From Acanthosepion lycidas (taxonomy: Eukaryota; Mollusca; Cephalopoda; Sepiida; Sepiidae): a DNA stretch of 64,000 nt. Below are positions 12,216-23,044 of this stretch, piece by piece. Within the stretch, counting starts at the first letter, position 1. Every line of letters begins with the position of its first letter. The translations under genes and the position numbers were made by a program. The stretch lies in NCBI GenBank assembly GCA_963932145.1, contig OZ010577.1, positions 21,070,789 to 21,134,788 of the forward strand. The letters run 5' to 3'. The notes beneath the pieces were generated by a model. The model saw only the letters and a program-made list of their open reading frames with translations, had not been told where the DNA came from and did no database searches.

Positions 12216-12880
12216 TATATATGTGGGTGCATAAACATATGAATGTAAGTATATGCATACAAATTCACATTCTACAATTAATACCCTAATACTTAAGATA
12301 CCACCAAATCAGATAAGAAAATGAAATAATGGCCAAGTGAAGACATATATAAATATTTACCTTATCATTTAAGCATTAAAAAAATATCTATTTAAAAAAT
12401 GAAATACAATTTTCCTAACTCATGAAAACACTAGAATACTCACAAATTAACAAAAACAGTATGTCTGGAAAATCAGAAGTTAAAATGGGTACAAATGAAA
12501 GAAAAGACCAAAAAAGAAAAGAAAAAAAAAAAAAAAGCAATAAAGAGTGAGTGTAAAGTGAAAAAAAAGAAAACGATGAAAAGAACAAATAACCACAACA
12601 TTCTACATGTATGTAGTTATACGCAGGCAGGGAAACATACAAATGTGCACATGCAAGCACACATACACTATAAGAAAAGAAAAACTTGCACAAATGAAAA
12701 ATGCATATAAAAAAAAAGAAGAGAAATCGAGAAATATAAACAGTTAACTGCTGATACCACCTGATGAGTGGATGGAGTGATTCCCAGAGGGACGTCTATG
12801 AAACCATGGAGTGAGGATGCTGAAGGTAACATCTAACAACTAGGTACAAAACCTTTTTACTTATATTAATTCTCTCTCTC

Positions 12881-12914
<34 letters not shown>

Positions 12915-12990
12915 AGTTATAAGGAACTTGGTAAACCGAATTGGTAAATCCAAAGAGGATGAAATCCTGAGAGCTCAATGTTAGGACAGA
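12216..12990. other. Low-complexity A-rich DNA
   Basis: Contains A-rich and CA/TA simple sequence, including (CT)n(TA)n at about 12869-12911. No coding evidence. Confidence 0.55.
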
Positions 12991-12996
12991 GCTAAT

Positions 12997-13284
12997 ATGT
13001 AATGAAAAACAAACCACTTTAATGTACCATTACGATAATTTATTTCACCTAAATCCTTTTTTAAGGATTCAGGATCATCAGGTAAATCTTCCAACAACGA
13101 ATTGAGAAAAAAAATGGGATTAGAAATTGGTGGTTATTTGATAAGGAGCTAACCAATTTCTAATCCCATTTTTTTTCTCAATTCGTTGTTGGAAGATTTA
13201 CCTGATGATCCTGAATCCTTAAAAAAGGATTTAGGTGAAATAAATTATCATAATGTTACATTAAAGTGGTTTGTTTTTCATTAC

Positions 13285-13286
<2 letters not shown>
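12997..13286. repeat. Near-perfect inverted repeat, 135-bp arms
   Basis: Left arm 12997-13131 and right arm 13152-13286 are reverse complements with two mismatches that I count, around a 20-base loop. Landmarks are 'ggatcatcaggtaaatc' in the left arm and its mirror 'gatttacctgatgatcc' in the right. The right arm runs straight into the (TA)n tract that holds the transposon at 13333. No coding motif found. Either a fold-back element or an inverted duplication. Confidence 0.9.
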
Positions 13287-13332
<46 letters not shown>

Positions 13333-13335
<3 letters not shown>

Positions 13336-14479
13336 GGTGTTTCAAAAAGAATACGCCAAAATCATTACGCTGTTTTTTCAGGTCTATAGCATTGTAGTGG
13401 ACTGAATCAGTGGTTATTTGATAGAGTACTTATCAAAGTTTGATTAGGTGTCAGTTTCACCGCTTCTGGTGCAGCTGAATTGTGGGAAGATCAATCAAAA
13501 TGGCGACTCCTCAGCAGAAGGCATTATGTGTGCTTGAGTTCACGAAACCAAACACCATTGTCACGGTGCAGCGTGCTTTTAGAACAGAATTCGGCATTGA
13601 TCCGCCCCATCGTGAGAGCATTCGACGGTGGGTTAAACAGTTTAAAGAGAGTGGGTGCCTGTGCAAAGGAAAGAGTCCTGGAAGACCACGTGTTACAGAG
13701 GAGCAAGTGGAAAGGATTCATGATGCATTTGAGAGCAGCCCACGTAAGTCCGTACGTCGAGCAAGTCTTCAGCTTGCCATCCCTCATACCTCTGTCTGGC
13801 ATGTGCTAAAGAGACGATTACACATGAAACCATACAAACTAAGCCAATGCTGGAGATGGAGGAAGGTGAAACTCTCTTTTCACGTTTAGTTTTTAGTGAC
13901 GAAGCGAATTTCCATTTGAGAGGCACAGTCAATCGTCACAATGTGTGCATTTGGGGAACAGAGCACCCAAAACTGGCTACTCACTTTACTGCAAGCAGAT
14001 TCGAATGACTTCATTTTTCAGCAAGATGGAGCACCACCCCATTGGCATCTCAAGGTTAGAGCTTATCTGAATGAAAACGTGCCTCAGCCATTGATTGGGA
14101 GGAGAGGTGCTAAAGACCTTGCTCTCTGTGCTTGGCCTGCCAGATCCCCAGACCTCACTGTGTGTGACTTTTTCTTGTGGGGGTATGTTAAAGACCAAGT
14201 TTATGTTCCAGCACTTCCAGCAAGTATCGATGACTTGAAAGATCGAATAACAGCGTCAATCAACACGGTGGACCATGACATGCTGAGGCGTGTTTGGGTG
14301 GAATTCTCATATCGGCTTGATGTTGTCCGTGCTGCCGGTGGTGGCCACATTGAGCACTTATAAAACATGAAATGAAACTTGAATGTATATACAACACATG
14401 TGTTCATGCTAGAGGTTTGTAAATTTTTTCGTTTTTGACACATCACGTGATGATTTTGGCGTATTCTTTTTGAAACACC

Positions 14480-14482
<3 letters not shown>
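13333..14482 (+). mobile_element. Tc1/mariner-superfamily element with perfect 33-bp inverted ends
   Basis: Left end 13333-13365 starts 'cagggtgtttcaaaaagaat'; right end 14450-14482 is its exact reverse complement. Both sides are (TA)n, consistent with insertion at TA. The 1,150-bp body carries a decayed transposase. Perfect ends around a damaged gene suggest fairly recent mobilisation by a transposase supplied elsewhere. Confidence 0.92.
13500..14363 (+). pseudogene. DDE transposase with 41-residue D-D spacing, internally deleted
   Basis: ATG at 13500 begins MATPQQKALCVLEFTK. A helix-turn-helix region follows (ESIRRWVKQF, then a linker GRPRV and a second HTH around SVWHVLKRRL). Near 13840 the frame shifts to MLEMEEGETLFSRLVFSDEA, which holds the first catalytic Asp. 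Near 13965 it shifts again to QNWLLTLLQADSNDFIFQQD (second Asp) and ends ARSPDLTVCDFFLWGY (third Asp). I count 41 residues between the second and third Asp, as reported for DD41D mariner relatives. At both junctions sequence normally present in such transposases is missing, so the cut-and-paste enzyme cannot be made. The stop is at 14361-14363. Confidence 0.85.
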
Positions 14483-14520
<38 letters not shown>

Positions 14521-14530
14521 AGTATAAAAA

Positions 14531-14649
14531 ACAAGTAGGAAACAGATCTTAATCTAACATGTTTCACTTTATTAAAGCTAGAAATGATAAAAAATGCTGA
14601 AGCTTTCATAAAGTGAAACATGTTAAATTAAGATCTATTTCTTACTTGT
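14531..14649. repeat. Inverted repeat, 49-bp arms
   Basis: Arms 14531-14579 and 14601-14649 pair with four mismatches around a 21-base loop. Each arm holds 'aacatgtttcacttta' or its complement. The right-arm sequence recurs alone at 53838-53925, so this is an inverted pair of a dispersed repeat. Confidence 0.85.
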
Positions 14650-14665
14650 ATCATTTTGTTGGATT

Positions 14666-14668
<3 letters not shown>

Positions 14669-14734
<66 letters not shown>
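14669..14734. repeat. (TA)n microsatellite
   Basis: About 33 uninterrupted TA units, abutting the mariner end at 14735. Confidence 0.97.
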
Positions 14735-14737
<3 letters not shown>

Positions 14738-15005
14738 GGTTAGTCAAAAAGTAATGCAATTTATTTTATTATACAAGAATTAAGGAATACAAATATACCA
14801 TACATCCAGATATATAATACATTATAGGATTACATCCCTACTTCTCAAAATAGTTACCACCTCTTTCAATGGCAGTGTCCCACTGACAAATGAGGGCATG
14901 ATGCATCCTAGCTTCATAAAACACAACTGGCCGCTGATCTAGCCAATTCCTTACAGCAGTTTTCACCTCTTCATCACCACCATCATAATATTTGCTGATC
15001 AGTGC
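14735..15005 (-). mobile_element. Mariner-like element, 3' part only
   Basis: The plus-strand end 'agggttagtcaaaaagtaat' resembles a mariner terminal repeat. The minus strand from about 15000 to the stop at 14839-14841 codes VRNWLDQQPVVFYEARMHHA and ends ERGGNYFEK, matching the C-terminus of Tc1/mariner transposases. The catalytic core is absent, and the sequence passes into repeat R at about 15010-15080. Confidence 0.65.
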
Positions 15006-15079
15006 CTATTTTATTGGCCCAAAGAGATGGAAGCCTAAGTGTGCTGCTTGCCTTGTGTCATCATATAGACTTCATCAGT

Positions 15080-15520
15080 CTCATGTCTGAGTGCATGGGG
15101 TCACTGAACATCTGATCAGTTCCTTCCACACATCTGGATTAAAAGCCAGAGAGGGTATTAATTCAAGTGTTTTGTGTCAGTAGACCTGGTGGAACCCATT
15201 CCTCTGCAGGTCACACCACAGTCAATGTTCTCCAACTTGAAATCTCACCCTGGTGATGGACATGTGGCTGTTGATTCCATCAGGGAGTACCCTGACTGTT
15301 GATCAGTCTAAAAAGCCTTCTGCCCAGTGATGATGTGCTATTCACTGTATTCATAAATATGGAGCACAATATATCCTTTTGATAGATGGCCTTGAACTGT
15401 ACAACCAGGTTCACCAATGTGTTGACAGGTCAGGTTTTTAATCCTACCAGGTGTCAAGACACCATCCTCACCAGAAAAGCCAAAGGGGGAAACTGGTTTA
15501 CTTGCCAATGATCTAGAAAT
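15080..15520 (+). repeat. Repeat R, copy 1
   Basis: Colinear with 63470-63925: shared landmarks in order are 'agacctggtgg', 'ttctccaacttgaaa', 'gttgatcagtctaa', 'gacaggtcaggtttttaatc' and 'accagaaaagcc'. Unclassified; no protein recognised. It may be a retroposon body or a LINE untranslated end. Confidence 0.6.
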
Positions 15521-15524
15521 GAAA

Positions 15525-16220
15525 ATTTTTAGATCAAAACTACAGAGTTATATGATCAATGTTTCTATATTTAGACTGACAGAATGTGGTGGGAGATTTA
15601 TGTGAATTCAGAAATTCTGGAAGATATCTAACTCCTTGGTTTTGAACAAGTATTGAGTCAGCTGGTTTAAAGCATAGGATATCAGAAGATATCTTCTGCA
15701 ATGGTTACTCTTTTGTTTCTTGTTGCCTGTTATAAACCTATTTGAAGACTTGTACACTAATACAAAATTGATATTTCTTTGTTGTTACTTGATCCATTCT
15801 TTTTCAAACTCTGTAAGCTTTTGCAAAGCCTCTACCAATATTGCTTTGATCACATCTTATTTCCTATTATACAGGTGTACAGCAGTAACACTCTTGAGTC
15901 TTCACTGATGGACATTTAATTTTGATTTGAAAGCAAAATTTGAATACAAACCTTACATGAGTAGCTATGAAGAACTGAAATTTTATTTCCTAGAATTGAT
16001 TAAGAACACCCACATATTCAAGTGGGCAGTAAATGATCTTAATTGAGCCTGAAGTGACTGGTGTTTTATGACAATCAACAGTAAAATCGAGATGTGAGAG
16101 CTTCAAAGCAACACCCCCACTCTCCACAAGTAAAGAAAAATAAAGTAAATAAATAAATAAATAAAACCTTTCAGGGTCAAGTACCACTCAGCCAGTAGAT
16201 AGCGAATTCTGGTCATGGGC
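15525..16220. other. Unassigned DNA
   Basis: A minus-strand frame at 15990-16187 contains GGVALKLSHLDFTVDCHKTP. This might be a decayed LINE endonuclease piece but is too short to assign. Confidence 0.4.
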
Positions 16221-16224
16221 ATAT

Positions 16225-16840
16225 ATAGTCAGAGATTATTACAGTGGATAGCCCATATTTGAAATAGACATCCCATTTTTATTTATTAAACAGTGTGTAT
16301 TACGCCTAATCACCTGTGCATTTGAGAAATCTTAGTAAAAAAAAATGTGTTTGATGGCATTAAGATTTCTCAAATGTGCAAGCTGATAGATGTAATACAC
16401 ACTGATAAATAAATAAAAATGAGGCGTCTATTTCAAATATGGAGTGCCCACTGTAATAATGTTATAGTAATAAAAATGTTGGATTCAATATAAGTCCATT
16501 AATTCTTTAGAAATTGCTTTATTTACATTTCAGATACAAAATGAGCAGATATGAAACTTTCAAGAGAAGAGGAAAAAAAAAAAGGGAAAATAGAACCTTG
16601 ATACATTGTTCTCCATGGCTGAGTGGTAAAGCACATTGGATCATGGTGATTTCCTCTACAAAGGGGGATGTTGGTTCAAACCAAGCCAGGGAATATAGTT
16701 TTTTTACTAAGATTTCTCAAATGCACAGGCCAATATATGTAATACATCTTGCTTAATAAATAAAAATGGTGTGTCTATTTCAAATATGGAGTGTTCATGC
16801 TAATAACATTTGAAATAATAAAAATGTTGGATTTTAGTTA
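16225..16840. repeat. Three copies of a tRNA-headed SINE, one inverted
   Basis: One tail block containing 'agatttctcaaatg' and 'tctatttcaaatatggagtg' appears inverted at 16225-16338, direct at 16358-16480 and direct again at 16700-16835. The last is preceded at 16610-16690 by a tRNA-like head: A-box-like 'tggctgagtggtaaag' and B-box-like 'ggttcaaaccaa'. The first two copies form a hairpin of about 115-bp arms. This SINE differs from SINE-W, -X, -Y and -Z. Confidence 0.7.
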
Positions 16841-16844
16841 TAAT

Positions 16845-17685
16845 TATGTTATATACCACACATATGAGCACTAATGGGTATGTCCCAATCCTCATAAATA
16901 TGTTGGACACTATTTTAAGTGGGAGTAATATATATTCTGTCTAAGTAGTCCACCACTAGAAGTAGTATACCTACTTTATGCCGCTGGTGAGTATTGTAAT
17001 TTGTTGATGTTATAAAGATTACCATTTCATTTCAAAACTCTGCTTTGATTATTCCTCATTAAGTAACCCTTTCTAGATTACAACAAATTAATCATTTTTA
17101 ATTAAATGACCATTAATCTATCATTTTTAGTTAAATATCCAGTAATTCTTTAGAAATAGTCAGAGATGTAGAGAGTCACAGAGGGCATCAGAGAGAGTGA
17201 CAGTTACAGTCATAAATGAACAGAGAGGCAGTCAGAGTTTTTGCTGGACAAAGGGAAGATCTGGTATGTTAGTTTGTAGTCAGAGAAGACATCAGTCAAT
17301 ATGTCAAAAGTGTTACCTACCTTAACCCCCCAGACCATTCCAGGTGAATCCATGAATAAAGAACCCAGTATATTGAGAAGAGGATTTGCGATTTTTTCTT
17401 TTCCCACCTTCTGTTCTTTTGTTGAATGTACATTGGGGACTTTCTTGGTTTTTGTTCACACTGACACAGATGGGAGTTGAAATACACTGGGTTGGGGCAA
17501 GTTGTCCAGTTAGTGAAAAACTAACTGAGGAACTGCACGTGTCTGTTTACATTGAAGTAGCATGAAGATATCTCTAGAATTTTCTAAAAGGTTTTCAGTG
17601 ATAACAATAAATAAGTGCAATGGAAATTTTGTTTGGAGAAGATTCTAAACATTCCAGAAACTTCTAACATTGATTAATGTAACAA
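16845..17685. other. Unassigned DNA
   Basis: No recognisable motif. A short minus-strand frame at 17210-17407 has no known domain. Confidence 0.5.
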
Positions 17686-17689
17686 GGAT

Positions 17690-17975
17690 AGACAATCTTC
17701 TCAAAGATGAAGAAGAAATTTATACTTAACATCAGGAAGAGACAAAATATTTAGGGCACATAAAGAGGGCTTGGAAAATCTGATACTCACAGGACAGATT
17801 GAAGGCAAAAGAGACAGAGAAAAGTAATGCATAACCTACTAAGTATATGGATAAGGAACAAGGTTTAGGAGAGAAAAAAAAAAAGACAAAATTTATTAAG
17901 AGTTACAAACAACAGGAAATTGTGGAGAGCCATGATCACCTATGTCCTGAAGGGACAGCAGATAAAGAATGTGAC
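17690..17975 (+). pseudogene. LINE-C 3' end
   Basis: Broken translation contains GLENLILTGQIEGKRDRE and, near 17890-17960, a decayed version of the ELQxxxNCGEP / LLRAxxDRKxWR region. It matches 60.3-60.6 kb in order. Stops interrupt every frame. Confidence 0.6.
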
Positions 17976-18239
17976 AATGAGCTATGGTGAAGGTAACATG
18001 TTTGGGCAGTTGGAGATTGTTTGAAATAATTTTTTACACTATTTGTACTAATTTTTCAATGATGACTACCATAATTTATAATAGTTTTTGTCTTATTGTC
18101 GTTCTTTGCAATCTTGGTCTCAAAAGTGAAATCAGAAACTAATTAACACCTTTTGGCATGTGTAACATTGTTCATGTTGATTTGTATTGTTAAAATAAAA
18201 ACAAGCATATATTCGCAAATATGTAAAATATATATTGCA

Positions 18240-18565
18240 GTCAGTCAGTTTAGTGCCATACATGATAAACACTTGGGTGATTATGTCACTTTCAAGTAAT
18301 GACTCACTAAGCAGAAGATTTTAAACAGTAGATTTCTGTTTCTTTCTGTGGTAGACTTGTTGCCAACCAAGGCTAGAGGACCCAGTTTGTTTTGCTATTT
18401 AACCTATAGCTGGGAAGTGAAGAGATGGCTTCATACCTTTCTCAAAGGTATTTGTGCATAACAAACCCAACTGGAATTGGAACTCAAATTTCTCATTCTG
18501 TACAGACTTCCATTGCACAACAGTGCACATCCTATTGCATACAGGTAACTGATAAATCATACTGT
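18240..18565 (-). repeat. SINE-Z copy
   Basis: On the minus strand the tRNA-like head ('gttgtgcaatggaag', then B-box-like 'gagttccaattcc') leads into the shared core 'cagctataggttaaatag'. The tail 'atcatgtatggcactaaact' is the one seen at 24.6 kb and differs from X and Y. Confidence 0.7.
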
Positions 18566-18639
18566 AGTTGTCGATTCTCATCAACTGGAATTTTAACATC
18601 ATTTTAGAAATTCTTTTAGAATAATTAGAGCTAATACCT

Positions 18640-19110
18640 GAAGAGCCCAGTGGACAACTTTGTTTTTTTTTGTTTTTTAACAGTAAAGTTCATCCTGTAC
18701 AAGGCCCAGGGGCCATTTAAAGTAGAAGATTATGTTAAGGAATAGTTTATATGGATAGGAGAGGAAGATAACAGTTTTACTCTAGACTTGATCAGGTTAA
18801 GATTGTAATGATCAGGGAAACATCCTCTTGGGAGTCAATTCCATAGGGCAGTGGTTCACAGGAAGAAGCTGTTTGAGTGGCACTTACTTCTCACCAATGG
18901 AACACGGAGAGAATATGGTAGGTTTGTTACTATGTAAATGGCATGATGGGTTCTAGCTGTGAAGATCAGACCTTGGTGAAACCAGGAGATGCGGTTCATC
19001 TGAGCACTATGGTAGTTGTACTCCATTTTTGGCCTCATGTGGCTCTTAGAAAGATAAAGGGTAGCATGAGGAGTCAGGTACTTACTAGAATTGAGTGACC
19101 AGATTAAAAT
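18640..19110 (-). pseudogene. LINE-A (CR1-like) RT C-terminus and 3' end
   Basis: Minus-strand translation runs SSKYLTPHATLYLSKSH, MRPKMEYNYHSAQ, then LRVPLVRSKCHSNSFF, LPRGCFPDHYNLNL, followed by the 3' end with 'ggccttgtacaggatgaact'. This order is characteristic of CR1-like reverse transcriptase C-termini. The catalytic domain is missing and stops are present. Confidence 0.7.
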
Positions 19111-19560
19111 ATGAAGATTTTCATGAAAAACTGCAGAAGAGTCTTTGGTATATTGTGTCCCAGCTTGATTGTTCTATTCTAGTTATATAAAATACCAATA
19201 ATTGATGTTTATGGGTCAACCTGGAAGTTTTAAACTTATAATAAAAGTTGAAAACTGTCCTGGTTTGAAACTTAGAAAGTAGGGTAAGTATATTTAAATC
19301 AAAAAAACAACAAAATCAAGCAGGTGCATCCAGATAGGAAAAAATCCAATATCTCTACATAACATCCCCTCCTTCTGGAACTTATTTAACTCAACAGAAG
19401 AGATTTTTAAAATTATGTTTCCTGCATAATCCTGAAAAGAATGTAAACAATCTTAATATCTTTACTGCATTCTTTATTTTATGAAAGAAGTTTAGGATTC
19501 CAAGTTATTATTTGGGAATTGTATATAAATGTCATTAATACTTTAAATTCTTGAAAAAAT
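19110..19560. other. Unassigned DNA
   Basis: No recognisable motif on either strand. Confidence 0.5.
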
Positions 19561-19564
19561 AATT

Positions 19565-19775
19565 AGAAAATTAATTTAATACTACCTGTTTATTTAATCC
19601 AGTCACAGTAGAGTCAATAATAGGTAGGAAAGAACATTAAGTTTAAGGCTCCATATTCTAGCTTCAGGACTGTCCCACTAGACAATAGCTGAGTGGATTA
19701 AAGCATTGGTTAGTGAATTTAGTGACATACTAATTGTAAGAAAATTAATTTAATACTACCTGTTTATTTAATCCA
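19565..19775 (+). repeat. Exact 37-bp direct repeat
   Basis: Positions 19565-19601 and 19739-19775 are identical, starting 'agaaaattaatttaatacta'. They lie 174 bases apart and bracket the head of a SINE-W copy. Confidence 0.9.
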
Positions 19776-20310
19776 TGATATCACAGGTAGGATTTATTGA
19801 ACTACTGTAAAGCCAACAACAAAATGTAATATCATGTAGTCCATGAAAATTCCCATATTTTAACACAGTGAGGCTATGGTTCTGTATGGGTGGTATAAAC
19901 TTAAATGGGGCAAGCAATAAATGAACAGTACTAAATAACCTCACTGGTCTTTTGAACAGGAGCAGAAGTTTATTCTTTATTTCCTCTTTAGGATTGGGTT
20001 TCCGGTCCCTTCTAAAGTCTGCTTCAGCTCTCTACCTTGAGTGGCTCTTGGGCCTTGTATTAGGGAAACATTAGTAAAAAGAAAAAAGTAAAACAAAATG
20101 AGATATCCTTAGACATAGAAAGCCGATGAGAACAATCTGCCCCCATAGATTTAATAAAGTGTTCTATTTTAAATTCCCTGAAGATTACTGGGATTGACAG
20201 ACTTCTAAAGAAGGCTGGAGAGTGCAATCGCCGAGATATGATATCAACAAAAAGATGATAATAACAACAACATTAATCTAAATGTAAATAATGTAAATAA
20301 TAAAACACTC
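19685..20310 (+). repeat. SINE-W copy split by a LINE 3' end
   Basis: Head with A-box-like 'tagctgagtggattaaag', body 'aatgaacagtactaaa', then after a gap 'aaaatgagatatcc', 'gattactgggattgacag' and the tail 'ataataacaacaaca'. The copy at 51.3 kb has these blocks without the gap. About 130 bp of LINE 3' end sit between them. Confidence 0.7.
19945..20075 (+). repeat. LINE 3' fragment inside SINE-W
   Basis: Contains 'ttaggattgggttt' and 'tctaccttgagtggctcttg', shared with the LINE ends at 28.8 and 30.3 kb. It interrupts the SINE, so it is younger than its host. Confidence 0.6.
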
Positions 20311-20319
20311 TTTTTATGG

Positions 20320-21830
20320 TTATAAAGAACCAGAATTGAATAGAAATGAAATGAAAAACAATTTATTGAAGAGCATTAAGTAGCTCTGAAGACCTGCGAT
20401 TCTGTTTCATAGTTTATTACACTTCATTTTCAATGATAGGTTTACTTTCTGCTTCGATCAATACATTTCCCCACTTACTTGTTCCTTCATTCATTCATTC
20501 TATGGATGGTGATCAGTACCATTTGCCTGGCTTCTTGCACAGAAATTTGGCTTGTAATATTGCTTAAATTCTATTTTACACTCTTTTTCCTTTTCTTTCC
20601 TCTTATTTTATAGATTTTATTTTTACACAGTTACTTTTCTTGGAATCTGTTGTACAACTTATTCTAGTAGCAGTCATTAAATGCTATATCTTTGCACATA
20701 AGCAAACAAGATTCTGGCTTTGTATAGAAGTAGATTATTAGAATACAAGTCAGAAAGAGGAAATTATATTTATTCTGTGATAAAAATTAAAAAAAAAAGT
20801 GTGCTCTTAATTCAAAAGGAGGAATCCAATTGTAAGCATGCATGTTTGATAACACAAGTCTATTTTGCCTTTTTCTCTACAGATTGTTAGTAATGCAACT
20901 TTTCCCTGTAATGAGTGTCGAAAACAAATATATGGGCATAAAATTATATCCTGAGGTTGTGTCTTTTTTATTATGTCTTTTAAATTTGTTATAATTTAAA
21001 AAGAAAAGTTCTTTTGACCTTCATAAAGATTATTGAAGAAAAACAAATTTAGCTGAGTAAGCTATGAATTCTCACAGTGAATAAAAATGAGTAATTTTTT
21101 TTAGAGTATATAAAAAGAAATTGTTGATACATACAATCTTTTCTTCTGCAAAGGATGGCTTCTCTGATATATCTTGTGTATCATTCCATATATTCAATTA
21201 AAAAATGCAGGTCATGGTAATAATGACAAAGAAAAATAGAAATGAAACCTGAAAGTGGTTGCTTGACCCCAGGAAAGAAAGCTTTTATTTTTTCTATACA
21301 TTTCTATTATTTCAGAAAATAACATTTTAGAGAGAAAATATTTTTTAAATTCTGTACTTTAAAGAAGCCTGTTTTATAGCTTCAAGTAAAGAATAAATGT
21401 AATATTACTTCTATTGTATGTTTAATTTAAATGATTATGCATTTTTTTAAAAATTTTAATCATTTTCTTTTCAGAATTCTTTTCCAAACTAAAGTTGTTT
21501 TTTATTTTCTGTGTGGGGGACAGTTGCAATCATAATGTTCAAAAAAAGCATGTGATATGCAGATAGTTAAAAATGGAAGAACTTAGAATTTTAGTTTAAT
21601 TGTGAAATAATTATTTAAAAGTAACTTTATAATTATTTCCTTGAAATAAATATGATTTTTGTAAAAAGATATCTGTAAAACTCTTATTAATACCTATTAA
21701 CTTAACTACAGTATATATAACTCTTTCTACATTCTCCCTCAATTTTACTAGTATAATAATTACCATACCATACTAGTCACAGATACTAGTATGATTTATT
21801 ATTAAATGACAAGATTAATTACACATTGAA
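20320..21830. other. Unassigned AT-rich DNA
   Basis: Nothing recognisable. A short palindromic cluster around ACTAGTAT lies at about 21747-21795. Confidence 0.5.
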
Positions 21831-21834
21831 TGTG

Positions 21835-22165
21835 TAGGTAGTGTAATGGTTATATGCAAATTGGAACTGGTGAACTAAGTTCAAATTTTGACCTAATGTG
21901 TAGCATTCACTTTTGTATTAATACACTTAGGAAAGGCACGAATTCATTTCTTTTTCCACTAGCTATGGGTCAAATAGTAGGGTAGACTAGGATCCCTAGC
22001 CTTGAGTAGCAGCCAGTCTAGGAGAAAGGCTACTTTAAGTTCAAAACTATTGATAAGGCAACAGGAAACCATGTCACTATATTTCTGAAGAATACATGGC
22101 AGTTCATAGATAATAAAAAAATCTGTGGAAAGTCATGATGACCTGATAGGACATGGCATTTGAAA
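21835..22165 (+). repeat. SINE-X copy
   Basis: Head 'gtagtgtaatggttat' (A-box-like), B-box-like 'gttcaaattttgacc', core 'cttaggaaaggcacgaa' and 'agctatgggtcaaatag', then tail 'aaggcaacaggaaacca' and 'atggcagttcatagataata'. Ends in an A-run near 22165. Confidence 0.75.
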
Positions 22166-22289
22166 AAAAAAAAATAACACTTTAATGATGCTTTTTTCCA
22201 TTTTAATTACATTTTATGACAACAAATGAAGCCATATGTTCAATCAATTAAAATATGAGCCAAAAGTTAATAACTGATAATAATTCACT

Positions 22290-22580
22290 AAAATTTTGAA
22301 GATGAATTATTCTCATTCTCTTTGTATTCGATTAATAAGAAGGAAGTGCCACTTGAAGAGTTTCTTTCTAAGAATTGCTACTTTGTGGAACAGACTTCCA
22401 AGATGCTTTCCCTACCACTACACTCTTTACCTCTTCAAGTTTAGGGTTAACTGTTATCTTTCCTACATATCCTCATAAACTGCACTCTTAACACTTACTG
22501 CTCATACAGCAACTTCCTTCAGTAATCCTCAACCTTGAGTGGCTCTTGTGATTTGTGTAGGGTGAACGTTAAATAAAAAA
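22290..22580 (+). pseudogene. LINE-A (CR1-like) C-terminus and 3' end
   Basis: Translation gives RRKCHLKSFFLRIATLWNRL, PRCFPYHYTLYLFKFRVNCY and a stop. The 3' untranslated end is 'ccttgagtggctcttgtgat' then 'ggtgaacgttaaat'. LWNRLP followed by FKxRVN is the CR1-like signature. 5'-truncated and non-functional. Confidence 0.75.
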
Positions 22581-22584
22581 GAAG

Positions 22585-23040
22585 AAAAAACAATTTTTGA
22601 AATTTGCTGAAAATGTGAGGATATTTTAAAATGTTATCCAAACTGAATAAGCATTAAACTTGTTCAGTTCAGATAGCCGTTTGAACTGATTTGTCAAACA
22701 CTTTCTTACATTGCAAAACCATTAAAAGTACTGAAGAAATCAATATAGCATTATAAGGAATTTTTTCTTCCAAAAAACTAGATACTTTCAACAATAAATA
22801 AAAGAATTACTTTCATGCTGGACTTTGGTTGTTAGTAATAGCAAAAGTTTTGTTCTTGAAAAATTTATTTCCTTTCCAAACAAGTTAATATATTTACTAA
22901 AGAACTTAATATATCTACTAAACTGATTACAGTATAGACCATTATTTCTGACCTTTATGTACAAACATCCAACTAGTGATTTTCAGAATTGGATCATTGT
23001 TTCTCAAATGGCTTCATTTATTTGATTTTCCTCTATCTCC
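22585..23040. other. Unassigned DNA
   Basis: No recognisable motif. Confidence 0.45.
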
Positions 23041-23044
23041 AACA

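Noticed and set aside
12495..12710. Lys-rich 71-codon frame
   Set aside because: Product of A-rich low-complexity DNA; no conserved domain.
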